Below, one piece after another: positions 1-6,163 of a stretch of DNA of 9,599 nucleotides (positions are counted from its first letter, which is position 1; every line of letters begins with the position of its first letter). The DNA comes from an uncultured Candidatus Udaeobacter sp. (GTDB lineage: Bacteria > Verrucomicrobiota > Verrucomicrobiia > Chthoniobacterales > UBA10450), in NCBI GenBank assembly GCA_955652245.1, contig CATPAV010000091.1, positions 1 to 9,599 on the forward strand, in the 5' to 3' direction. The notes beneath the pieces are model-generated. The model was not told the origin of the DNA. It searched no databases and was given only the letters and a program-made list of their open reading frames with translations. Both the position numbers and the translations under genes were made by a program.

Positions 1-822
1 ACGTAACGGCGCGCCGCTCAAACCGCCCGCTTGGTCGCGCGCTGACGGAATGGGTGAATGATCGAGCGTCGTATTCGTCGCGATAATTCCCGCGGCTGCA
101 TTCTCTTTGCAAGTCGCGATAATTTCTTCCAATTCGACGGACGAAAGCTCGGGCGCAATTTTCACAAGCACTGGCTTCGTGTTTTTCCCATTTTCATCGC
201 CAATCGCGCGAAGCAATTGCGAAAGTGCAGCCGCTGCTTGCAAATCGCGCAAGCCTGGCGTGTTCGGCGAGCTAACATTTAACGCGATGTAGTCTGCAAA
301 TTCACGAAGCAATCGGAAGGAGTAGAGGTAATCATCCGTTGCTTCCTCGAGCGGCGTCGCTTTCGATTTTCCGATGTTGATCCCGACCGGAACCGCAGGC
401 CACCGCCCGTTCTCGCGCAGTTTGTGCAGCCGTTCCGCCACAGCCTCCGCACCGTCATTGTTGAAGCCGAGGCGATTGATCAATGCTTGTTGTTCAGGGA
501 GGCGAAAGATGCGCGGCTTGGGATTTCCCGGCTGGGCCTTGGCGGTCACCGTGCCGATTTCGATGAAACCGAATCCGAGCGCCGCCCACACCGGCAGGGC
601 TACACCATTTTTATCCAGACCGGCCGCGAGTCCGATCGGATTTGGAAAATCCAGGCCGAAAACGGTCTTCGGTTTTGCTGGAGGCCGAAAGATGTCGAGC
701 GCACGCAACGCAAGATCGACATGTGAAGCGCCTTGCAGTAAGGCGATCGTCAGATCGTGGGCAGCCTCAGCATCGAGGGAAAAGAGCAGCGGCCTGACGA
801 ATCGCTCGTAGGCATTTTTCAT
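1..822 (-). CDS. pyrD: Quinone-dependent dihydroorotate dehydrogenase (class 2), 3' end cut by window edge
   Basis: Oxidises dihydroorotate to orotate, the fourth step of pyrimidine synthesis, passing electrons through FMN to membrane quinone. The 274 visible codons read without a stop. They begin with the amphipathic N-terminal part typical of membrane-associated class 2 enzymes (FVRPLLFSLDAEAAHDLTIA, residues 8-27). Then come the FMN-site segments FPNPIGLAAGLDKNG (59-73) and EIGTVTAKAQPGNPKPRIFR (88-107), the NRLGFNN motif (116-122), GINIGKSK (147-154) and NVSSPNTPGLRDLQ (182-195). Ser185 in the last motif aligns with the catalytic serine of class 2 enzymes (Ser175 in E. coli), where class 1 enzymes have cysteine. 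The ATG at 822-820 overlaps the mnmE stop as ATGA, which supports this start and suggests translational coupling. The C-terminal quarter lies outside the window. Identification is secure. Confidence 0.96.
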   Translation of the reverse strand, partial: MKNAYERFVRPLLFSLDAEAAHDLTIALLQGASHVDLALRALDIFRPPAKPKTVFGLDFPNPIGLAAGLDKNGVALPVWAALGFGFIEIGTVTAKAQPGNPKPRIFRLPEQQALINRLGFNNDGAEAVAERLHKLRENGRWPAVPVGINIGKSKATPLEEATDDYLYSFRLLREFADYIALNVSSPNTPGLRDLQAAAALSQLLRAIGDENGKNTKPVLVKIAPELSSVELEEIIATCKENAAAGIIATNTTLDHSPIPSARDQAGGLSGAPLR

Positions 823-2159
823 TTCCCGATGCAAAATTGTCCGAAAACGGAATCTAGGATTTGTTCGACATCCACGGCGCCGATTACTTCTCCGACGGCA
901 CGCAATCCTTCATCCAGATCCACCGCGACATATTCCGCCGTCAGCCCGTCGCGCATCGCTGCTCGGGCGCGATTGCACGATTCCAGCGCGCGGCGCAAAC
1001 AATCGCGATGACGGGTGTTGATCGCGACGGTGCTTTCCGGCCTCAGGTTTTGTTTGGTAATGCGCGTCAGAATTTCGTTTTCGAGCTCTGCCAGACCTTC
1101 TCCCGCCGCGCACGAAATACGCAGCGCATCGAAACTTTTCCAATCCGAGTGTTCGGGCAGATCGCTCTTGTTCAAGAGCACAATTTCACTCCCATTGCCG
1201 GCGCATTCCTCAAAATGCGAAGGCTGTGGCGCGTTGCGATCCGCGATGTGAAGGCGCAGGTCCGCCGTTTCCAGTGATTTTTCCGTACGCGCGATCCCTT
1301 CCTGCTCGAGTGCGCTTGCCGATGTTCGCAGGCCGGCGGTATCGAGCAAGCGGATTGGCACCCCCCGAAGATTGATCATTTCTTCGATCGTATCACGCGT
1401 GGTGCCGTGCGTTTCGCTCACGATCACGCGTTCGTAACCGAGAAGCCGATTCAGCAAGCTCGATTTACCTGCATTGGTCGCACCATAAATCACCACCCGG
1501 ACGCCTTCGCGCAGAATGCGGCCCTGATCGGCCGTGGCGAGCAGAGCGGAGATTTCCTCGCAAACCGAATCGAGGCGCGCCCGCAACGTTTCGCCTTCGT
1601 CCGGCGCGATGCCTTCCTCCGGAAAATCGATCGAGGCGTTGATGTGCGCGGTCATCGAAATCAATTCGTCGCGGATTTGTCTGATCTTGTCACCGAGCCG
1701 GCCTTCGAGCTGCTCGGTGGCGGAACGCAATGCGAGATCGGTCCGGGCGCGAATCAAATCGATGACTGCCTCGGCCTGGGTTAGGTCCATTTTGCCGTTG
1801 AGAAATGCGCGCTCGGTGAATTCGCCCGGGCGCGCTGCGCATGCACCTGCGCGCAAACAAGCTTCGAGCACGTGCGCGCTGACCAGCGTCCCGCCGTGAC
1901 AACTGATCTCGATCAAATCTTCGCCGGTATAACTGGCGGGCGCGCGATGGATCGATAGCATCACTTGATCAATCAATCGGCCCTCGCGATCGACGATCTC
2001 GCCGAAATGCTGAACATGTGATGCAAATCGTGACGGATTTTCTTTGCCGCGAAAAATTTGGTCGGCAACTTCAATCGCGTTCACGCCGGAAATTCGCACC
2101 AGCGCAATCGCGCCTTCCCCGGCGGGCGTTGAAATCGCGGCGATAGTGTCGCCTGGCAC
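819..2159 (-). CDS. mnmE: tRNA uridine-5-carboxymethylaminomethyl modification GTPase MnmE
   Basis: With MnmG, MnmE installs the aminomethyl-type group at C5 of wobble U34 in tRNAs, using a folate one-carbon donor and GTP. Assuming the GTG start at 2159, the protein has 446 residues, close to the usual 450-460. Residues 1-115 are the folate-binding N-domain (DTIAAISTPAGEGAIALVRI, 4-23), followed by the helical domain and an inserted G domain. Visible G motifs are GATNAGKSS (226-234, with Thr where Pro is usual), TTRDT (253-257), DTAGLR (273-278) and NKSD (330-333). Glu285 matches the catalytic glutamate of E. coli MnmE (Glu282). The protein ends in the hallmark FCIGK. The frame stays open to an ATG at 2267, but that would overlap hisC by 88 bases. 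The GTG sits 7 bases after AAGGA and 20 bases after the hisC stop, so it is preferred. Its TGA overlaps the pyrD ATG. Confidence 0.96.
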   Translation of the reverse strand: MPGDTIAAISTPAGEGAIALVRISGVNAIEVADQIFRGKENPSRFASHVQHFGEIVDREGRLIDQVMLSIHRAPASYTGEDLIEISCHGGTLVSAHVLEACLRAGACAARPGEFTERAFLNGKMDLTQAEAVIDLIRARTDLALRSATEQLEGRLGDKIRQIRDELISMTAHINASIDFPEEGIAPDEGETLRARLDSVCEEISALLATADQGRILREGVRVVIYGATNAGKSSLLNRLLGYERVIVSETHGTTRDTIEEMINLRGVPIRLLDTAGLRTSASALEQEGIARTEKSLETADLRLHIADRNAPQPSHFEECAGNGSEIVLLNKSDLPEHSDWKSFDALRISCAAGEGLAELENEILTRITKQNLRPESTVAINTRHRDCLRRALESCNRARAAMRDGLTAEYVAVDLDEGLRAVGEVIGAVDVEQILDSVFGQFCIGK

Positions 2160-2179
2160 AAACGGTTCCTTTCCTGCTG
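2160..2179 (-). promoter_or_regulatory. Ribosome binding site deciding the GTG start of mnmE
   Basis: Reading the minus strand between the hisC stop and mnmE, the sequence is CAGCAGGAAAGGAACCGTTT followed by GTG. The AGGAAAGGA run is the clearest Shine-Dalgarno sequence in the window. Its AAGGA ends 7 bases before the GTG at 2159-2157. This supports an internal GTG start over the upstream ATG at 2267, which lies inside hisC. Confidence 0.7.
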
Positions 2180-3280
2180 TCAGACTTGTCGATGTTTTAA
2201 AATCTCTTTCAGCGCGGCGATGCATTGCTTGTTTTGTTCCATCGTGCCCACGGAAATGCGCACCCATTCCGGCAATTGGTAGCCTTTAAGGGGGCGCACA
2301 ATAATTTTCCTGGCGAGCAATTTCTCAAAGACAGCGGCACCATCGCCGACCTTCACCATTGTGAAATTTGCCGCGCCCGGCACAAAATGGAGTTTCATCG
2401 CTGCGAATTGCTCCTGCAAATAAGCGCGGCCTTCATCGACGAGACGCTTGGTTTCGTGCTGATGCGCCTCGTCTTTGAGCGCGGCCAGCGCACCGACATG
2501 CGCGATGGAATTGACGTTGAAGGGCTGCCTCGTTTTATCGAGCACGGCGATTAAGCCGGAGCGCGCGACGCCATAGCCAATCCGCAGACCGGCGAGTCCG
2601 TGGATTTTCGAAAAGGTCCGCAGAACAACGACGTTCCGATCTTCGCGAACGTATTGGAGCGTGTCGGGAGAATTTTCGAGGAACTCGAAATAGGCTTCGT
2701 CGAAAACAACAATGATATTTTCCGGAAGGCGCGACATGAACTTGTCGATCTTGTCCTGAGAAATTAAAGCACCGGTGGGATTATTGGGATTTGCGATGAA
2801 AATCACGCGCGTCTTTGGCGTGATCGCATCCAGCATCGCCTCGAGGTCCTGCTGATAATCCGGGCTTGGCGTTTCAATCGTGCGCGCGCCGAAAAGGGTC
2901 GCGATCAATTTATAGGCGATAAAGGCGTATTCGGACGTGATCCCGTCATCACCGCGATGGAGGAAGGCATGGCCGAGGAATTCGATCACCTCGTTCGATC
3001 CGTTACCCAGAATGATGTTCTCCGTGGTGAAACCGAGCCTGGCCGCAAGCGCCTCGCGCAGATAAAAACTTCCGCCATTGGGATAAAGCTGCGCGTTTTG
3101 GAGCGCCGCATGCATCGCCTCTATAGCTCTGGGCGAAGGGCCCAGCGGATTCTCGTTCGAGGCGAGTTTGATGATCGAGTCTGGATGGACACCGAGTTTG
3201 CTCGCGGTCTCCTCGATCGGCTTGCCTGGTTCGTAAACCGCAAGATCGCGCAACTGCGGGTTCGCCAATTTCCAAATCAT
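2180..3280 (-). CDS. hisC: Histidinol-phosphate aminotransferase
   Basis: PLP-dependent class I/II aminotransferase that converts imidazole acetol phosphate and glutamate to histidinol phosphate and 2-oxoglutarate, the seventh step of histidine synthesis. At 366 residues it has the usual length. Visible family motifs are KLASNENPLGPSP (38-50), YPNGGSFYLREALA (66-79), GNGSNEVIE (92-100), ANPNNPTG (163-170), FDEAYFEF (193-200) and FSKIHGLAGLRIGYG (223-237). Lys225 is the PLP Schiff-base lysine, Asp194 should contact the pyridine nitrogen, and Arg341 in WVRISVGT fits the conserved carboxylate/phosphate-binding arginine. Related aminotransferases of the same fold (for example aromatic or cobalamin-pathway CobD) are possible, but the NENPLGPSP and YPNGG pattern favours HisC. 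There is no clear ribosome binding site before the ATG. It is the first gene of an apparent hisC-mnmE-pyrD unit and no other his gene is in view. Confidence 0.93.
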   Translation of the reverse strand: MIWKLANPQLRDLAVYEPGKPIEETASKLGVHPDSIIKLASNENPLGPSPRAIEAMHAALQNAQLYPNGGSFYLREALAARLGFTTENIILGNGSNEVIEFLGHAFLHRGDDGITSEYAFIAYKLIATLFGARTIETPSPDYQQDLEAMLDAITPKTRVIFIANPNNPTGALISQDKIDKFMSRLPENIIVVFDEAYFEFLENSPDTLQYVREDRNVVVLRTFSKIHGLAGLRIGYGVARSGLIAVLDKTRQPFNVNSIAHVGALAALKDEAHQHETKRLVDEGRAYLQEQFAAMKLHFVPGAANFTMVKVGDGAAVFEKLLARKIIVRPLKGYQLPEWVRISVGTMEQNKQCIAALKEILKHRQV

Positions 3281-3374
3281 TGGCGCAATTTAGGCAGAAT
3301 TATATTTTACGCTCGCCTATTTTGCGATCTGTCGCCATGGTTCGGTGTGCGATTTCCGCTCCTGAGATTTGATC
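3281..3374. promoter_or_regulatory. Divergent promoter region between hisC and the cysteine desulfurase gene
   Basis: This 94-base gap separates two outward-facing genes and is more AT-rich than its surroundings near 3286-3310. On the minus strand, positions 3304-3299 read TATAAT, a perfect -10 consensus ending 18 bases before the hisC ATG. No good -35 box lies 16-18 bases upstream. The implied hisC leader would be only about 10 bases long, which fits the missing Shine-Dalgarno. On the plus strand, TTGGCG (3280-3285) and TATATT (3301-3306) are 15 bases apart, a weaker candidate for the desulfurase. No operator palindrome is evident. Confidence 0.4.
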
Positions 3375-4577
3375 ATGACGACGACCACGACGGACAAATT
3401 GATTTATCTCGATAACAACGCGACGACGCGGCTCGATCCCAGCGTGATCGAGGAGATGCTGCCGTTTTTGAAGGAGCATTACGGCAATCCTTCGAGCGGT
3501 TATGCGTTCGCCGCAAGAGCGCGGAAAGCTCTCGATTTTGCCCGTGAACGGCTCACGGCGCTGCTCGGGTGTGAGCCTTCGGAAATTGTGTTCACGAGCG
3601 GCGGAACGGAATCGAACAATGCGGTGATCAGCTCGGCGCTGCAATCTGATCCGCGCGGCAAACACGTGGTCACAAGCGCTGTAGAACACAGTGCCGTATT
3701 GCGGCCCTGCCAGGATCTCACGAAACGCGGCTGCGAGGTCACATTTGTGGGAGTGGATCGGGATGGACATGTCGATCTTGTCGAGCTGGAGGCGGCGATA
3801 CGCCCGGAAACGGCACTCGTTTCGATGATGTGGGCGAACAACGAGACCGGTGTTTTATTTCCAGTCGAGCAGATCGCGGAAATATGCCGGGCGAAAGGCG
3901 TGCTGTTTCACACCGATGCAGTGCAAGCAGTCGGGAAAATCCCGATCCGTCTCCGCGATACGGTAATAAATTTTCTTTCGCTTTCGGCCCACAAATTTCA
4001 CGGCCCAAAAGGCGTGGGCGCGCTTTACGTCAATCGGCGAACGCGATTTCTCCCATTAATTGCGGGTGGCGGTCAGGAAAACGGGCGCCGTGGTGGAACG
4101 GAGAATGTTGCGTCAATCGCGGGCTTGGGGAAAGCAGCGGAACGCGCTGCCGAATATCTCCCGCAAGAACAAACGCAGGTTCGAGCGATGCGCGATCGAT
4201 TTGAAAAAGCGATTTTGCAAAGCGTAAACGGCGCATCGGTTAATGGCGCCCGTGCCGCGCGGCTGCCAAACACCACAAGCTTTTTGTTTGAAGGGATCGA
4301 GTCGCCTGCGGCCCTGCTATTACTGGATCGACATCACATTTGTTGCTCGGCCGGCTCGGCCTGCCGGACGGGGTCGCAGGAAGCGTCGCACGTACTGCGC
4401 GCGATGGATTCGAGCAGTGACGTCGCGCGGCGCAGCCTGCGCTTTTCCCTCGGTCGGTATAACTGCGAGTCGCAGATCGACCGCGCGATTGAGATTGTTC
4501 CGAAAGTCGTCGAGAGGCTGCGCCAGTTATCGCCCGCTCTGGAAACCGCCGTTTCAACTGTAGCCACGGCTCTGTGA
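3375..4577 (+). CDS. Cysteine desulfurase, NifS/IscS type (class V aminotransferase fold)
   Basis: Removes sulfur from cysteine to give alanine and an enzyme persulfide, which feeds Fe-S cluster assembly or tRNA thiolation. It has 400 residues from the ATG at 3375. A TTG two codons upstream is less likely. Group I features run in order: IYLDNNATTRLDP (10-22), YGNPSS (36-41), FTSGGTESNN (73-82), EHSAV (104-108), MMWANNETG (151-159), HTDAVQAVGK (179-188), SAHKFHGPKGVG (204-215), GGGQENGRRGGTEN (231-244) and the mobile loop GSACRTGSQEASHVLRAM (327-344). Lys207 is the PLP lysine, His105 stacks on the cofactor, Asp181 contacts its nitrogen, and Cys330 is the persulfide-forming cysteine. No IscU, NifU, IscR or MnmA gene is in view, so its sulfur acceptor cannot be read from context. 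I therefore give no iscS or nifS symbol. It could supply sulfur for tRNA U34, as the facing mnmE hints. Confidence 0.94.
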   Translation: MTTTTTDKLIYLDNNATTRLDPSVIEEMLPFLKEHYGNPSSGYAFAARARKALDFARERLTALLGCEPSEIVFTSGGTESNNAVISSALQSDPRGKHVVTSAVEHSAVLRPCQDLTKRGCEVTFVGVDRDGHVDLVELEAAIRPETALVSMMWANNETGVLFPVEQIAEICRAKGVLFHTDAVQAVGKIPIRLRDTVINFLSLSAHKFHGPKGVGALYVNRRTRFLPLIAGGGQENGRRGGTENVASIAGLGKAAERAAEYLPQEQTQVRAMRDRFEKAILQSVNGASVNGARAARLPNTTSFLFEGIESPAALLLLDRHHICCSAGSACRTGSQEASHVLRAMDSSSDVARRSLRFSLGRYNCESQIDRAIEIVPKVVERLRQLSPALETAVSTVATAL

Positions 4578-4652
4578 GCCCTCCCGCGGCTTGAGTCACT
4601 GGATCGATAATTTTCTTGCCTCTCAATATGGTGTACGCCTGTTATTCCTAGA

Positions 4653-5303
4653 ATGGAGACGCCACGAGATCCTACCGCTTCCCGCTATGAGCACGCGGCG
4701 CATGGACTGCGCCGGCGCGACCTCGATCCTGATCCGATCAAACAATTCTCAAACTGGTTCACTGCGGCGATCGAAGCTGAGATTCGCGACGTCAACGCCA
4801 TGAGTCTCGCCACCGCCGGACGCGACGGCAAACCAACGGTGCGAATCGTCTTGTTGAAGGGATTCGATCAGGACGGCTTCGTGTTTTTCACGAATTACGA
4901 AAGCGAAAAAGGCGTGCAGCTCGAAGCCAATCCGTACGCGGCGCTGGCATTTTATTGGATCGAATTGGACCGACAAATTCGCATCAGCGGGAAAGCGGAA
5001 AAAACTTCGCGCGACGAATCGGAGCGCTATTTTCGTTCGAGACCGATTGGCAGCCAGCTTGGAGCTTGGGCGTCGCGCCAGAGCGAAGTGCTCGATGCAC
5101 GCCGCGTATTGGATGCGCGGATGGCGGAGATGACCGAGCGCTTTGGCGGCAAACCCATTCCGTTGCCCCCACACTGGGGTGGTTACCGAATAAAACCCGA
5201 CACGATGGAATTCTGGCAGGGCCGTCCAAATCGCCTGCACGATCGATTTCGTTACCGACTGCAGAGTGACGGCAGTTGGTTAATCGAACGGCTCGCGCCG
5301 TGA
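4653..5303 (+). CDS. pdxH: Pyridoxamine/pyridoxine 5'-phosphate oxidase
   Basis: FMN enzyme that oxidises pyridoxamine or pyridoxine 5'-phosphate to PLP with oxygen, acting in synthesis and salvage. At 216 residues it matches the family (218 in E. coli). Visible motifs are GLRRRDLDPDPIKQF (18-32), the FMN-binding RIVLLKG (64-70), FFTNYESEKG (78-87), YWIELDRQIRISGKAE (101-116), the YFRSRPIGSQLGAWAS segment (126-141), WGGYRIKPDTMEFWQG (175-190) and RLHDRFRY (194-201), ending in ERLAP. Arg194 and His196 correspond to the substrate-binding Arg197 and His199 of E. coli. The ATG at 4653 is 75 bases after the desulfurase stop with no strong ribosome site. The gap has no clear terminator, so the two genes may share a transcript. 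Its product is the cofactor of both HisC and the desulfurase. Confidence 0.97.
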   Translation: METPRDPTASRYEHAAHGLRRRDLDPDPIKQFSNWFTAAIEAEIRDVNAMSLATAGRDGKPTVRIVLLKGFDQDGFVFFTNYESEKGVQLEANPYAALAFYWIELDRQIRISGKAEKTSRDESERYFRSRPIGSQLGAWASRQSEVLDARRVLDARMAEMTERFGGKPIPLPPHWGGYRIKPDTMEFWQGRPNRLHDRFRYRLQSDGSWLIERLAP

Positions 5304-5370
5304 ACGCAAATAGTCCGGGACTTAAATTCGCGCTGAGCAAGCGCAGATCGGCAGTCATCCGCTTTCGCCA

Positions 5371-5406
5371 AGGCTACAGCGCCACAAATAGACCGCCGCT
5401 ACAGCG
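5371..5406. repeat. Short direct repeat in the pdxH-downstream gap, possible remnant of a dispersed element
   Basis: GCTACAGCG occurs at 5373-5381 and again at 5398-5406, 25 bases apart, with GACCGCCGCTACAGCG forming the right copy. The wording resembles CGGCGGTC/GACCGCCG palindromic repeats that I associate with verrucomicrobial intergenic DNA, here with only one arm left. A separate small inverted repeat, GCGCT/AGCGC (5330-5334 and 5340-5344, loop GAGCA), lies just upstream but has no T-run, so it is not called a terminator. The rest of 5304-5449 shows nothing recognisable. Confidence 0.35.
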
Positions 5407-5449
5407 ATTTTGAGGGACGCGTTGCCGCCACCATTTGCGAACTATTTGT

Positions 5450-5950
5450 ATGATCAATCCCAATAACGACGACATTACGAGGGACGAACCGCTTCCGATG
5501 CCACTGCAGTCGACCGAAGAAGAATTTGGCTCGGGTGGGCGCGAGCAGTTTCGTCGGACACAGAATAAAATTTCCACGGCAATGACTAACACGTGGGAGG
5601 GAACAAAAGAAAAGGCAGGCCGGGCACGCGAGCGGACGGAATACTTCGTGCGCGAAAATCCAATGCCGACCATCCTCGGCGCCCTGGGACTCGGAATCGC
5701 CGTCGGATTGGCGATCCGCTATGCGACCGAGCCTAAAACCGAAGTCGAAGTAAAATCCCCGCTCGGAAATGTGAATTGGAGCTGGAGCTTTCTTTCACTT
5801 CCTTTCTTGTGGCCGTTCTTTAAATCAGCGAAGGAGAAATACGAAACCTCGGCTGAAGCGGTCAAGGACGGTGTTAAACGATTGAAAAAGATCGACATCG
5901 ACGATTACGCCAAGCCAATCCGCAAACGCTGGAAGGCGTGGACACGTTAA
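5450..5950 (+). CDS. Small predicted membrane-associated protein, DUF883/YqjD-like
   Basis: The 166-residue product is not confidently assignable. Residues 1-65 are hydrophilic and helix-prone, rich in E, R, K and Q. They lead into YFVRENPMPTILGAL (65-79) and a glycine-spaced hydrophobic segment GALGLGIAVGLAIR (77-90). That order (charged helix, ENP, one glycine-rich membrane segment) resembles the DUF883/ElaB/YqjD proteins, which tether ribosomes to the inner membrane in E. coli. Those proteins end soon after the segment, whereas this one continues. It has a second aromatic-rich hydrophobic patch NWSWSFLSLPFLWPFF (109-124) and then a basic amphipathic tail with KDGVKRLKKIDIDDYAKPIR (139-158). 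The ATG at 5450 is preferred to a TTG five codons upstream. Neither has a Shine-Dalgarno. It stands alone between pdxH and a repeat-bearing gap. Coding is likely, function unknown. Confidence 0.7.
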   Translation: MINPNNDDITRDEPLPMPLQSTEEEFGSGGREQFRRTQNKISTAMTNTWEGTKEKAGRARERTEYFVRENPMPTILGALGLGIAVGLAIRYATEPKTEVEVKSPLGNVNWSWSFLSLPFLWPFFKSAKEKYETSAEAVKDGVKRLKKIDIDDYAKPIRKRWKAWTR

Positions 5951-5990
5951 TCGTCTCTCGTGTTTGGGCGAACAGCTGCGCGATTTCGCA

Positions 5991-6118
5991 GGGTAGGGTG
6001 GATCGAGGAGTCCCCAACGGCGCGCCGTAGCGTAGCGAAGGCGGCTTGCTCGATGCTGATCTAGGTGGCGAAGCCGCATTTATTTTAGCATCGCCTGAGG
6101 AGCGAGCCGATCCACCTT
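5991..6118. repeat. Palindromic MITE-like intergenic repeat element
   Basis: Most of the 213-base gap before resB is one structured block. Its ends are inverted: GGTGGATCG (5997-6005) pairs with CGATCCACC (6108-6116). Inside are three more symmetric parts: the palindrome CGGCGCGCCG (6018-6027), GCGGCTT (6041-6047) against AAGCCGC (6071-6077), and CGATGCT (6051-6057) against AGCATCG (6087-6093). The last two pairs interlock, so they cannot all form one simple hairpin. GAGGAG also recurs near each end (6005-6010 and 6097-6102). There is no plausible ORF. The layout fits a non-autonomous dispersed repeat (MITE or REP/BIME class). The wording looks familiar from verrucomicrobial intergenic regions, which is recall rather than proof. 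Confidence 0.6.
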
Positions 6119-6163
6119 CTGTTTGAACGCGCCCGCGTTCTCGCGGAAGCTGTCGATCTTCGC

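Noticed and set aside
5..16. AACGGCGCGCCG also present in the intergenic repeat at 6016-6027, suggesting a shared element
   Set aside because: At the left edge it encodes the conserved LSGAPL stretch of PyrD, and similar GGCGCGCC words occur at 6411-6421 and near 8404. It is a compositional coincidence.
374..811. Plus-strand open frames opposite pyrD and mnmE
   Set aside because: Their translations show no recognisable motifs, and the minus-strand genes account fully for the region.
4578..4652. Possible small gene or terminator between the desulfurase and pdxH
   Set aside because: No hairpin with a T-run was seen. The short frame starting at 4591 runs into pdxH out of frame with no coding features.
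5330..5344. GCGCT/AGCGC hairpin downstream of pdxH as a terminator
   Set aside because: The stem has only five pairs and no T-run follows.
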